NCBI RefSeq assembly: GCF_016482685.1
Contig: NZ_JACYHF010000004.1
Coordinates: 186,001 to 250,000 of the forward strand
DNA from: Streptomyces sp. DSM 110735
Lineage (GTDB): Bacteria; Actinomycetota; Actinomycetes; Streptomycetales; Streptomycetaceae
DNA: 64,000 nt
Direction: 5' to 3'
A program made the translations under genes and the position numbers. Under the pieces are notes generated by a model. That model made no database searches. It worked only from the letters and a program-made list of their open reading frames with translations, and had not been told where the DNA came from. Shown here one piece after another: positions 17,113 through 23,834 of this stretch (its first letter is position 1; every line of letters begins with the position of its first letter).

Positions 17113-17436
17113 GTGGCCGAGCACCTCACCGTCCTGACCACCACCGACGCCCCCGACAAGGCCCACACCCTGGCCACCGGCGCGATCGAGCACCGCCTCG
17201 CCGCCTGCGCCCAGATCGACGGCCCGGTCACCAGCGTCTACCGCTGGGACGGCGAGATCCGCTCCGAGCACGAATGGCGCATCCACTTCAAAACGACCAC
17301 CGACCGCTACGACGCCCTGGAGTCCTACCTCCGGGCCACCCACGACTACGACACCCCGGAGATCATCGCGACCCCCGTCGTACGGGGCAGCGAGGCGTAT
17401 CTGGCGTGGGTGAGCGAGGAGTCGGGGGAGGGGTGA
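17113..17436 (+). CDS. cutA: Divalent cation tolerance protein CutA
   Basis: A 107-residue protein of the CutA1 family: the core motif AACAQIDGPVTSVYRWDGEI and the C-terminal EIIATPVVRGSEAYLAWV match closely, and the length is normal. CutA forms very stable trimers with a ferredoxin-like fold and is associated with copper and other divalent cation tolerance, though the mechanism is unsettled. The GTG start follows GAAGGAGACGC, a clear ribosome site. It converges on the RiPP methyltransferase gene, with 7 bp between the two stops. Confidence 0.93.
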   Translation: MAEHLTVLTTTDAPDKAHTLATGAIEHRLAACAQIDGPVTSVYRWDGEIRSEHEWRIHFKTTTDRYDALESYLRATHDYDTPEIIATPVVRGSEAYLAWVSEESGEG

Positions 17437-17443
17437 GCGGGGT

Positions 17444-18568
17444 CTAGACGGGCAGCTCCCACGAAGGCCCGTCGGGAGCACCGATCCACACCCGCTGCGT
17501 GCCGTCCGGTTCCACGGTCATGCCGAAGCCGGACTGCGGGGGTGAGCCTGCGCTCTGCCAGAGGGCGAGGGCGGCTTCCACCTGGTCCCAGAGGTTGAGC
17601 GGGCCGTGCTGGTGCACCGTCCAGCCGTTTCCGGCCGGTTCCGTCCACGCCTGGGATCCCGTGGCGACGTCGACGAGGATCACACCGGTGCCGGTGGTCA
17701 TGAATTCGGCGGACGGCGCGCCGAGTTGAGCGACAAAATGCCCGGTCCAGTCCTCCAGGAACGCGGGGTCCACGCCGGCGGACCCGGTGCGGCCCGGGTA
17801 CAGGTGGACGTCGGGGCGTGGCGGGCGTTCGTGGGGGCGGGCGAGCATGTAGCCGATCTCGTCGCTGCGGAAGCGGCCGGTGGCGCTGCCGTCGTCGCGG
17901 ACGGTGAGGCGGACGAGTCCGGAGGCAAGCATCCATCCGCTGAGGGTCGTGGTGATGGTGCCGCCGGAGCGGACTTGGCGCAGCCAGGACAGAGGAATGT
18001 GGCGGACGGCGCAGGTGGCCACGATGTGGTCGTACTCGGCGCCGTCCTTGTGCCCGGCGAGTCCGTCACCGGTGATCAGCGTGGGGCGATACCCGGCGGC
18101 GTGAAGGTGCTCGGCCGCCGCGGCGGCCAGACCGGGGTCGTACTCGACGGAGTACACGTTCTTCTCGCCGAGGCGACTGCACAGGACGGCGGTGGAGTAT
18201 CCGGTGCCTGTGCCGATCTCCAGCACCTTCTGTCCCTCGCCGATCCCGGCGACGTCGAGCATCCGCACGACCAGGGAGGGCAGGGTACTGGACGAGGTGG
18301 GACGGCCGGTGACGGGCCCGGTGGCGTCGATGACGGTGGTGCCGTCGACCTGGGTGACCCACGTGGTGTCCTGATAGACGAGTTCCAGCCACTCTCCGGG
18401 AGGAGTGCGGTCGCGGTGCGCGGGGGTCCAGTGGTGGCCGTCGAACCGGAACAGCCCATTGCCGAGGAAGAGTTCGCGGGGCACCGCTTCGAGGGCCGCG
18501 CGCCAGGCCGGGTCCTCCACGGGAACGGCGGCGGCGAGTCGGCGGCGCAGGGCTGCGGAGTCGGTCAT
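17444..18568 (-). CDS. PIMT-like O-methyltransferase of an ATP-grasp RiPP system
   Basis: A 374-residue protein homologous to protein L-isoaspartate O-methyltransferase: motif I is VLEIGTGTGYSTAVL near residue 130, with the preceding PSLVVRMLDV and following VYSVEYDP as in PIMT. The extra C-terminal domain of roughly 150 residues distinguishes it from housekeeping PIMT and matches the methyltransferases found with ATP-grasp peptide maturation genes (TgmC-like family). In the related fuscimiditide pathway such an enzyme methylates an Asp side chain of the crosslinked peptide, which then cyclises to an aspartimide. Its ATG overlaps the ligase stop as ATGA, so it is third gene of the operon. The specific target is inferred, not shown. 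Confidence 0.88.
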   Translation of the reverse strand: MTDSAALRRRLAAAVPVEDPAWRAALEAVPRELFLGNGLFRFDGHHWTPAHRDRTPPGEWLELVYQDTTWVTQVDGTTVIDATGPVTGRPTSSSTLPSLVVRMLDVAGIGEGQKVLEIGTGTGYSTAVLCSRLGEKNVYSVEYDPGLAAAAAEHLHAAGYRPTLITGDGLAGHKDGAEYDHIVATCAVRHIPLSWLRQVRSGGTITTTLSGWMLASGLVRLTVRDDGSATGRFRSDEIGYMLARPHERPPRPDVHLYPGRTGSAGVDPAFLEDWTGHFVAQLGAPSAEFMTTGTGVILVDVATGSQAWTEPAGNGWTVHQHGPLNLWDQVEAALALWQSAGSPPQSGFGMTVEPDGTQRVWIGAPDGPSWELPV

Positions 18569-19530
18569 GCGGGGGCTCCATGCTGGAGGCGGTCTGCGAT
18601 GGCGTGCGTGAGCGGAGTGGTGATGCGGTCGGGGAACCAGGCCCACTGACCGTTGGGATTGCACTCGTACCAGTGCCAGCGGCCGTCACGGTCAAGCCCG
18701 AAGTCGAAGGCTCCGAAGGAGAGCCCGAAGGCGTCGAGGTAGGCGCGTACGCCCTTGGCGACGGCTGGTGGGACCGGCACGGTGGTGTAGGTGAGCCGGT
18801 CGTAGTGGCGGCGCCAGTCCACACCGGGTGAGCCGTCGATGCGGACGGCGGTGAGGTAGTCACCGACGGCGGTGAGGCGGACGTCGGCGGACTTGTCGAC
18901 GCGTCGCTGGAACAGGTGCGCCGTGTGGCGCAGGCGGTTGCCGATCTGGTCCGGGGTGACGTCCTCGATCCACACGGTCAGCGCGCGTCCGGCGCCATCG
19001 GTGTACTCGGTTTCCCTGAGCGGCTTGTAGACGACCGGCCCGTGCTCGGCGGCGAAGGCGCGGGCGCGAGCGGGGTCGTTGGTGATGAGCGTGGCGGGAA
19101 CAGTGAAGCCGCAGTGGGCGGCCGCGGCCAGTTGCGCGGGCTTGTACTCGGCGTCCCGGTTGCGCCACGGATGGTTCAGGTAATGGGCGCCGGGGAGGGC
19201 GGCAAGGATGCCACCGAGCCCGTAGCGGGCTTCTTCGACGGCCCATCGGCCGGTCTGCCCGTCCAGGGCGAGGTCGGCAGTGGAGGGGGTGGGCCGCCGC
19301 CAGTACACCGAGCGGACGTTCCCCAGGTCGAGGCTCCGGGACGCGGTGGCCAGAGTGCCGCCGGGACCACTGCCGTCGAACGTGCCGGACAGGGACACCT
19401 CTCGGGGAAAATCGCCAGGATCCAGACGGACCACCGGCACCCGGCGCCGGTTCAGCTCGACAATCACCTCGTCCGCGGTCGCGTCGTCCAGACGCGTGAC
19501 GACGAGGACGGGCGGCCCACCCGCGGTCAT
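18565..19530 (-). CDS. ATP-grasp RiPP maturase (graspetide ligase, SAV_5884-type)
   Basis: A 321-residue ATP-grasp enzyme. The N-terminal strand VLVVTRLDDATADEVIVELNRR and the conserved YWRRP resemble MvdC/MvdD-type ligases; the ATP-binding Lys sits in GPVVYKPL, and the metal/ATP motif is ECNPNGQWAW close to the C terminus. Enzymes of this type join Ser/Thr or Lys side chains of a precursor to Asp/Glu carboxylates, making esters or amides (graspetides). The ATG overlaps the precursor's stop by one base (TGATG) and the stop overlaps the methyltransferase start, so the three genes form a tight operon. The Ser/Thr-rich precursor suggests ester bonds. Confidence 0.9.
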   Translation of the reverse strand: MTAGGPPVLVVTRLDDATADEVIVELNRRRVPVVRLDPGDFPREVSLSGTFDGSGPGGTLATASRSLDLGNVRSVYWRRPTPSTADLALDGQTGRWAVEEARYGLGGILAALPGAHYLNHPWRNRDAEYKPAQLAAAAHCGFTVPATLITNDPARARAFAAEHGPVVYKPLRETEYTDGAGRALTVWIEDVTPDQIGNRLRHTAHLFQRRVDKSADVRLTAVGDYLTAVRIDGSPGVDWRRHYDRLTYTTVPVPPAVAKGVRAYLDAFGLSFGAFDFGLDRDGRWHWYECNPNGQWAWFPDRITTPLTHAIADRLQHGAPA

Positions 19531-19796
19531 CAGTCGGAGTCCCCGTTCTGGTCGCTGCCCTGGTCCGGGGTGCCGTCCAGGCTGGTCTTCGTGCTCGTCT
19601 CCTGGGACGTCCCCGATCGCTTGTGCTTGGCCTCCGCCGTCAGTTGTACGCCGTCGGGACCGACCCACGTGGGGACCTGCGTGTGCGAGTCGAGGACGGC
19701 TCGCGCGGCGGGGAGGACGGCCGCAGGAGGGTACGGCCGCATACGCCCGAGTCCCCAGGGCTTTACCTGTTCCGGTGACGTCACGGGCTGCTTCAT
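19530..19796 (-). CDS. Graspetide precursor peptide (putative ATP-grasp-modified RiPP)
   Basis: An 88-residue peptide, first gene of the operon, with a GAGGAA ribosome site before its ATG. Residues 12-24 (KPWGLGRMRPYPP) form the conserved leader motif recognised by the ATP-grasp ligase in this class. The C-terminal core has Thr at 63, 67 and 71, a loop SLDGTP (72-77), then Asp at 78, 82 and 86. Donors and acceptors are thus spaced by four residues on both sides, allowing nested esters T71-D78, T67-D82 and T63-D86, with Asp74-Gly75 in the loop as an expected aspartimide site. This pairing is inference from spacing. The cleavage site and mature product are unknown; no protease gene is adjacent. 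Confidence 0.88.
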   Translation of the reverse strand: MKQPVTSPEQVKPWGLGRMRPYPPAAVLPAARAVLDSHTQVPTWVGPDGVQLTAEAKHKRSGTSQETSTKTSLDGTPDQGSDQNGDSD

Positions 19797-19979
19797 GGGT
19801 TCCTCGTCTCTCAGGGGATCCGACAGCGACAGCCGCCGTCCGGGGATTGCGGTCGGCGGAAGGCCAGTCAACTCGCCGCTACGGGGATGAGGAGACTCCA
19901 GAAGGCGACTCCAACACGGAGTCACGTCAGCGGTGTTGGCCCTAACATCGGTTCCCTTCGCTACTCGGGGGAGTCGTAG

Positions 19980-21245
19980 ATGGACCGTCTGTCATCCGGC
20001 CCGCGCGAGGTCGTCGCCGGGCTGCTCGGAGACGAGCGCCTGCTCCGGGCGTGCGCCGAGCGGGACATGGGCGCGGTGTTCCGGATGCTCAACGCGCGCG
20101 GTGTGAGTACGCGACGCATCGCCGCCGCCGTCGACATCACGCAAGGGCGGCTGTACGACTACATGAACGGCAAGAGCCGGGTGGAGAAACTGACCCTGTT
20201 CGAGCAGATCGCCGACGCCTTCCGCATCCCCGGCCATCTGCTGGGGCTGGCTCGGCGCCCGTGGGAGCCCGGGCCCGAGACCGTCGGGCACCGGCGGGCG
20301 GACCAGGCCCCGCCGGACGGCGACGATCTGGTGGCGATGGACCACTTCCGCAGCGCCGACCGGCAGACGGGCGGCGGCAGGCTGTACGGAGCTGTCGTCC
20401 GGCACCTGTCGGACCGGGTGGCACCGAGGCTGGTCGACATCGGCTGCGGTCCTCATGTGTTCGCCGCGGCCGCCGCGCTGACCGAGATGGCGGGCTGGAT
20501 GGCGCACGACTCCGGTCACGACGACCGCGCGGCCCGGCACTTCGCCCGCGCGCTCCTCCTGGCCCGCACCTCCGGTGACCTCGCGCTGGCCGCACACATC
20601 GCCGCGAGCAACAGCCACCTCGCCCTCGAGACCGGGGACGCCGCCGAGGCGGTCGGCTGGGCGCGGACCGGGTTGGACCTGGCCGCGCGGGGACCTCGGA
20701 TTCCCGCGCTGACCGCACGGCTGCACACGATGCGGGCGCGGGCACTGGCGGTCGCGTCTCAACACGCTCCGGCCGTCCACGCGCTCGAGACCGCGCACCG
20801 GGACCTGGAAGCACCGCCTGCCGCGGATCACCCGTGGCTGAGCCCGTTCGACACCGCCGCCCTGGCCGGTGAATCGGCTCTTGTCCTGCGTGACCTGGAG
20901 CAATACGACGAGGCACTGACCCACGCCGAGCAAGCCGTCGCGCTGCGCGAGGCGGGACGGGCGCGGTCGCTGGCGCTCAGCCGGATCGGCCTGGCGACCG
21001 TCCACCTGCACCGCGGTAATCTGGACGCCGCGGTGGGCGTCGGCCACGATCTGCTCGGTACGAGCCCGACCCTCGGTTCGGTCCGGGTGGCACGACAGCT
21101 CGACGGGTTGCGCGGGCTGCTGAAGCCGCACGGCGGGTACCGGCCGGTCCAGGAGTACCTGGCGCGGTTCGACGAAGCGCGCCGCGCCAGAATGCTCCTG
21201 CTGGCCGATCTGATCCCGCCGTCCCCGGGAGGCACCACCGCATGA
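19980..21245 (+). CDS. HTH regulator with C-terminal TPR repeats, divergent from RiPP operon
   Basis: A 421-residue protein. Residues about 28-85 form a helix-turn-helix (VFRMLNARGVSTRRIAAAVDITQGRLYDYMNGKSR), close to XRE/Cro type. The rest is alpha-helical with repeats of the TPR kind (for example HDDRAARHFARALLLARTSGD and LRDLEQYDEALTHAEQAVAL). This architecture resembles peptide-sensing or cytoplasmic signal-sensing regulators. It reads away from the RiPP precursor over a 183-bp shared space, so it is the likely regulator of that operon. A GGGGGAG site precedes its ATG. The Nudix gene overlaps its stop as ATGA. Confidence 0.85.
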   Translation: MDRLSSGPREVVAGLLGDERLLRACAERDMGAVFRMLNARGVSTRRIAAAVDITQGRLYDYMNGKSRVEKLTLFEQIADAFRIPGHLLGLARRPWEPGPETVGHRRADQAPPDGDDLVAMDHFRSADRQTGGGRLYGAVVRHLSDRVAPRLVDIGCGPHVFAAAAALTEMAGWMAHDSGHDDRAARHFARALLLARTSGDLALAAHIAASNSHLALETGDAAEAVGWARTGLDLAARGPRIPALTARLHTMRARALAVASQHAPAVHALETAHRDLEAPPAADHPWLSPFDTAALAGESALVLRDLEQYDEALTHAEQAVALREAGRARSLALSRIGLATVHLHRGNLDAAVGVGHDLLGTSPTLGSVRVARQLDGLRGLLKPHGGYRPVQEYLARFDEARRARMLLLADLIPPSPGGTTA

Positions 21246-21763
21246 AGCCCACAGCGCCCGATCCCACGGACACCGAAGCCTGGAACGCGTACCTCGCGGA
21301 GGGCAACGCCAAGCAGGCCCGCAAGCGCGTGGCGGCCGACGTGCTGCTGCGGGACCCGGCCGGACGGGTGCTCCTGGTGAACCCCACCTACAAACCGGGC
21401 TGGGACCTGCCCGGTGGGATGGCGGAGGCCAACGAGGCGCCGGAGGACACGGTGCGCCGTGAGCTGATGGAGGAACTCGGCGTACGTGTCACCCCGCGCG
21501 GACTGCTGGTGGTGGACTGGGTGGGACCGCACGGTCCCTGGGACGATCAGCTCGCGTTCGTCTTCGACTGCGGCACTCTGGACCAGGAACGGGCCGACCG
21601 GCTGCGACCACGGGACGACGAGCTGTCCGAGGTCGCGTTCGTCACGGCAGCCGAAGCCGTGGATCGCCTGCGGGACCGTATCCGGCTTCGGTTCGAGCAC
21701 GCCCTGACGGCACTGGCCACTGGTCGGCCGCTCTATCTCCGCGACGGCGCACCCGTCATGTGA
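21242..21763 (+). CDS. Nudix hydrolase
   Basis: A 173-residue protein with a complete Nudix box, GGMAEANEAPEDTVRRELMEELGV, matching GX5EX7REUXEEXGU. Such enzymes hydrolyse nucleoside diphosphate-linked substrates using Mg. The start ATG overlaps the stop of the HTH/TPR regulator (ATGA), and this regulator-plus-Nudix pair is a frequent combination in Streptomyces, often without clear pathway. A short N-terminal helix (DTEAWNAYLAEGNAKQARKR) precedes the fold. Its substrate is not predictable, and a direct role in the neighbouring RiPP pathway is possible but unsupported. Confidence 0.9.
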   Translation: MKPTAPDPTDTEAWNAYLAEGNAKQARKRVAADVLLRDPAGRVLLVNPTYKPGWDLPGGMAEANEAPEDTVRRELMEELGVRVTPRGLLVVDWVGPHGPWDDQLAFVFDCGTLDQERADRLRPRDDELSEVAFVTAAEAVDRLRDRIRLRFEHALTALATGRPLYLRDGAPVM

Positions 21764-21781
21764 GGCGGGGCGCATGGGGGC

Positions 21782-22189
21782 GGCAGACGAGTCGGGCTGT
21801 ACGCCGGATTTTGTCGCCGGGCGGCCTCGCGGCCGGCCGGGAGACGGCCATCCATCTAGGACCGGCGTTGCCGCCGGCCTCGTGCGGTCTACCCGCGGAC
21901 TCGGGCGGGCAGCCCTCGATCGTCCGCGCAGAAGCACCGGGGTGCTTCCTTTTGACCTTGCTCCGGGTGGGGTTTACCTAGCTGCCCAGGTCACCCTGGG
22001 CACTGGTGGTCTCTTACACCACCGTTTCACCCTTACCGAGGACCGAGGTCCCCGGCGGTCTGTTTTCTGTGGCACTGTCCCGCGAGTCGCCTCGGGTGGC
22101 CGTTAGCCACCACCCTGCCCTGTGGAGTCCGGACGTTCCTCGGGAAGCCCGTAAGGGCTCCACGCGGCCGTCCGCCCGGCTCGTCTGCC
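21782..22189 (-). ncRNA. rnpB: RNase P RNA (type A)
   Basis: On the minus strand the RNA begins GGCAGACGAGCCGGG and ends CCCGACTCGTCTGCC, which pair as helix P1. Near the 5' end GAGGAACGTCCGGACTCC is the universal CRI core, and near the 3' side GGTAAGGGTGAAACGGTGG and TAAGAGACCACCAG are the CRIV/V-region consensus. Length of about 408 nt is right for actinobacterial RNase P RNA, the catalytic subunit that matures tRNA 5' ends. End positions are set by P1 pairing and may be off by a few bases. It lies between the Nudix gene and yaaA. Confidence 0.95.
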
Positions 22190-22321
22190 GTGCCGACCAT
22201 GGTACCGGGCGCGGGCGGCGGAGCCGACCGGTGCGGGTACGGGGGCGGTCCGGCCGGGGAGCGGAGCGGAGCCCCTCGCACGCCCCGTACGCTGGCGCGG
22301 AGGCGAGATGAAGGAGTACCC

Positions 22322-23104
22322 GTGCTTGTCCTGCTGCCGCCCTCGGAGGGTAAGGCGTCCTCGGGCCGTGGCGCCCCGCTGAACCTGGAGTCCCTGTCCC
22401 TGCCCGGACTCACCGACGCGCGGCGGGCCGTGCTCGGGGAGCTGGTCGAGCTGTGCGCCGGGGACACGGAGAAGGCGCGCGAGGTGCTGGGGCTGAGCGA
22501 GGGGCTGCGCGGGGAGGTCGCGAAGAACGCGGAGCTGCTCACCGCCGGGGCGCGTCCCGCCGGGGAGATCTACACCGGGGTCCTCTACGACGCCCTCGAC
22601 CTCGCCTCCCTCGACCCTGCCGCCAAGCGGCGTGCCGCCCGCTCGCTGCTGGTCTTCTCCGGGCTGTGGGGCGCCCTCGGCGTCACCGACCGCATCCCCT
22701 CCTACCGCTGCTCGATGGGCGTGAAGCTCCCCGGACTCGGCGCGCTCGCCGCGCACTGGCGCGAGCCCATGGCCGAGGTACTCCCCGAGGCGGCGGGCCG
22801 GGGGCTGGTCCTCGACCTGCGTTCTGCCGCGTACGGCGCCGCGTGGAAGCCGAAGGGCGAGGTGGCGGGGCGTACCGCGACCGTACGGGTGCTGCACGCG
22901 CCCACCCGCAAGGTGGTCAGCCACTTCAACAAGGCGACGAAGGGGCGGATCGTACGCGCCCTGCTGTCCGCCGGTGCCGCGCCCGCCGGTCCGGCCGAGC
23001 TGGTCGTCGCGCTGCGGGATCTCGGGTACGAGGTGGAGGCGGAGGCACCGGGTCGCGGCGGTAAGCCGTGGGCGCTGGACGTGCTGGTGGACGACGTCCA
23101 CTGA
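22322..23104 (+). CDS. yaaA: Peroxide stress protein YaaA family
   Basis: A 260-residue protein of the YaaA/DUF328 family: it starts VLVLLPPSEGK, and has the conserved FSGLWGALGVTDRIPSYRCSMGVKLP and VSHFNKATKGRIVRAL segments. In E. coli YaaA lowers intracellular iron and limits hydroxyl-radical damage during peroxide stress, and it has a DNA-binding fold. GTG start with AAGGAG ten bases before it. It is divergent from RNase P RNA and a TACGCT -10-like box lies upstream of the ribosome site. Confidence 0.92.
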   Translation: MLVLLPPSEGKASSGRGAPLNLESLSLPGLTDARRAVLGELVELCAGDTEKAREVLGLSEGLRGEVAKNAELLTAGARPAGEIYTGVLYDALDLASLDPAAKRRAARSLLVFSGLWGALGVTDRIPSYRCSMGVKLPGLGALAAHWREPMAEVLPEAAGRGLVLDLRSAAYGAAWKPKGEVAGRTATVRVLHAPTRKVVSHFNKATKGRIVRALLSAGAAPAGPAELVVALRDLGYEVEAEAPGRGGKPWALDVLVDDVH

Positions 23105-23159
23105 CCGACTGTTGCAGCATGTGCAACGTCCGTTGCGGAGGCTGATCGGGGTCGGCACG

Positions 23160-23807
23160 ATGTCGGGCATGACCTCGCCCTCCTCCGTGCTGGACCTCGC
23201 GCCCGTCCTGCCCGTCGTGGTCCTCACCGACCCGGCGGACGCCGTACCGCTCGCGCGGGCCCTCGTCGCCGGGGGTCTGCCCGCGATCGAGGTGACGCTG
23301 CGGACCCCCGCCGCGCTCGACTCCATCCGCGCGATCGCCGCCGAGGTGCCGGAGGCGGTGGTGGGCGCGGGGACCGTCATCACGCCGGGTCAGGTCGCGC
23401 AGTGCGTGGCGGCGGGGGCGCGGTTCCTGGTCAGCCCCGGCTGGACGGACGGTCTGCTGACCGCGATGCACGCGTCCGGACTGCCGTACCTTCCCGGGGT
23501 CTCCACCGCCTCGGAAGTGGTCGCCCTACTGGAGCGCGGCGTACGGGAGATGAAGTTCTTCCCCGCCGAGGCGGCGGGCGGCGCGGCTTATCTCCGTTCC
23601 CTGGCGGGGCCGTTGCCCCAGGCGCGCTTCTGCCCCACGGGCGGGATCGGGACGGGGAACGCGGGCGAGTATCTGGCGTTGCCCAACGTGGGGTGCGTGG
23701 GGGGCAGTTGGATGGTTCCGGGGGGCGCGGTGGCCGCGCGGGACTGGGGGCGGGTGGAGGAGCTGGCGCGGGGAGCGGCGGGGATCAGGGGAGCGAAGTG
23801 CCTTTGA
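23160..23807 (+). CDS. eda: KDPG/KHG aldolase (2-dehydro-3-deoxyphosphogluconate aldolase)
   Basis: A 215-residue class I aldolase with TIM-barrel motifs: Glu in LPAIEVTLRTPAAL, VVGAGTVITPGQV, and the Schiff-base Lys in REMKFFPAEAAGG, then PTGGIGTGNAGEYL for phosphate binding. It splits 2-keto-3-deoxy-6-phosphogluconate to pyruvate and glyceraldehyde-3-phosphate and may act on 4-hydroxy-2-oxoglutarate. The ATG at 23160 is chosen; an ATG nine bases later (MTSPSS) is possible. It stands 55 bp after yaaA. No Entner-Doudoroff dehydratase (edd) or KDG kinase is next to it, so a catabolic partner must be elsewhere. Confidence 0.9.
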   Translation: MSGMTSPSSVLDLAPVLPVVVLTDPADAVPLARALVAGGLPAIEVTLRTPAALDSIRAIAAEVPEAVVGAGTVITPGQVAQCVAAGARFLVSPGWTDGLLTAMHASGLPYLPGVSTASEVVALLERGVREMKFFPAEAAGGAAYLRSLAGPLPQARFCPTGGIGTGNAGEYLALPNVGCVGGSWMVPGGAVAARDWGRVEELARGAAGIRGAKCL

Positions 23808-23834
23808 TGAGCCGCGCGTTGAGGTCCGCCAAGC

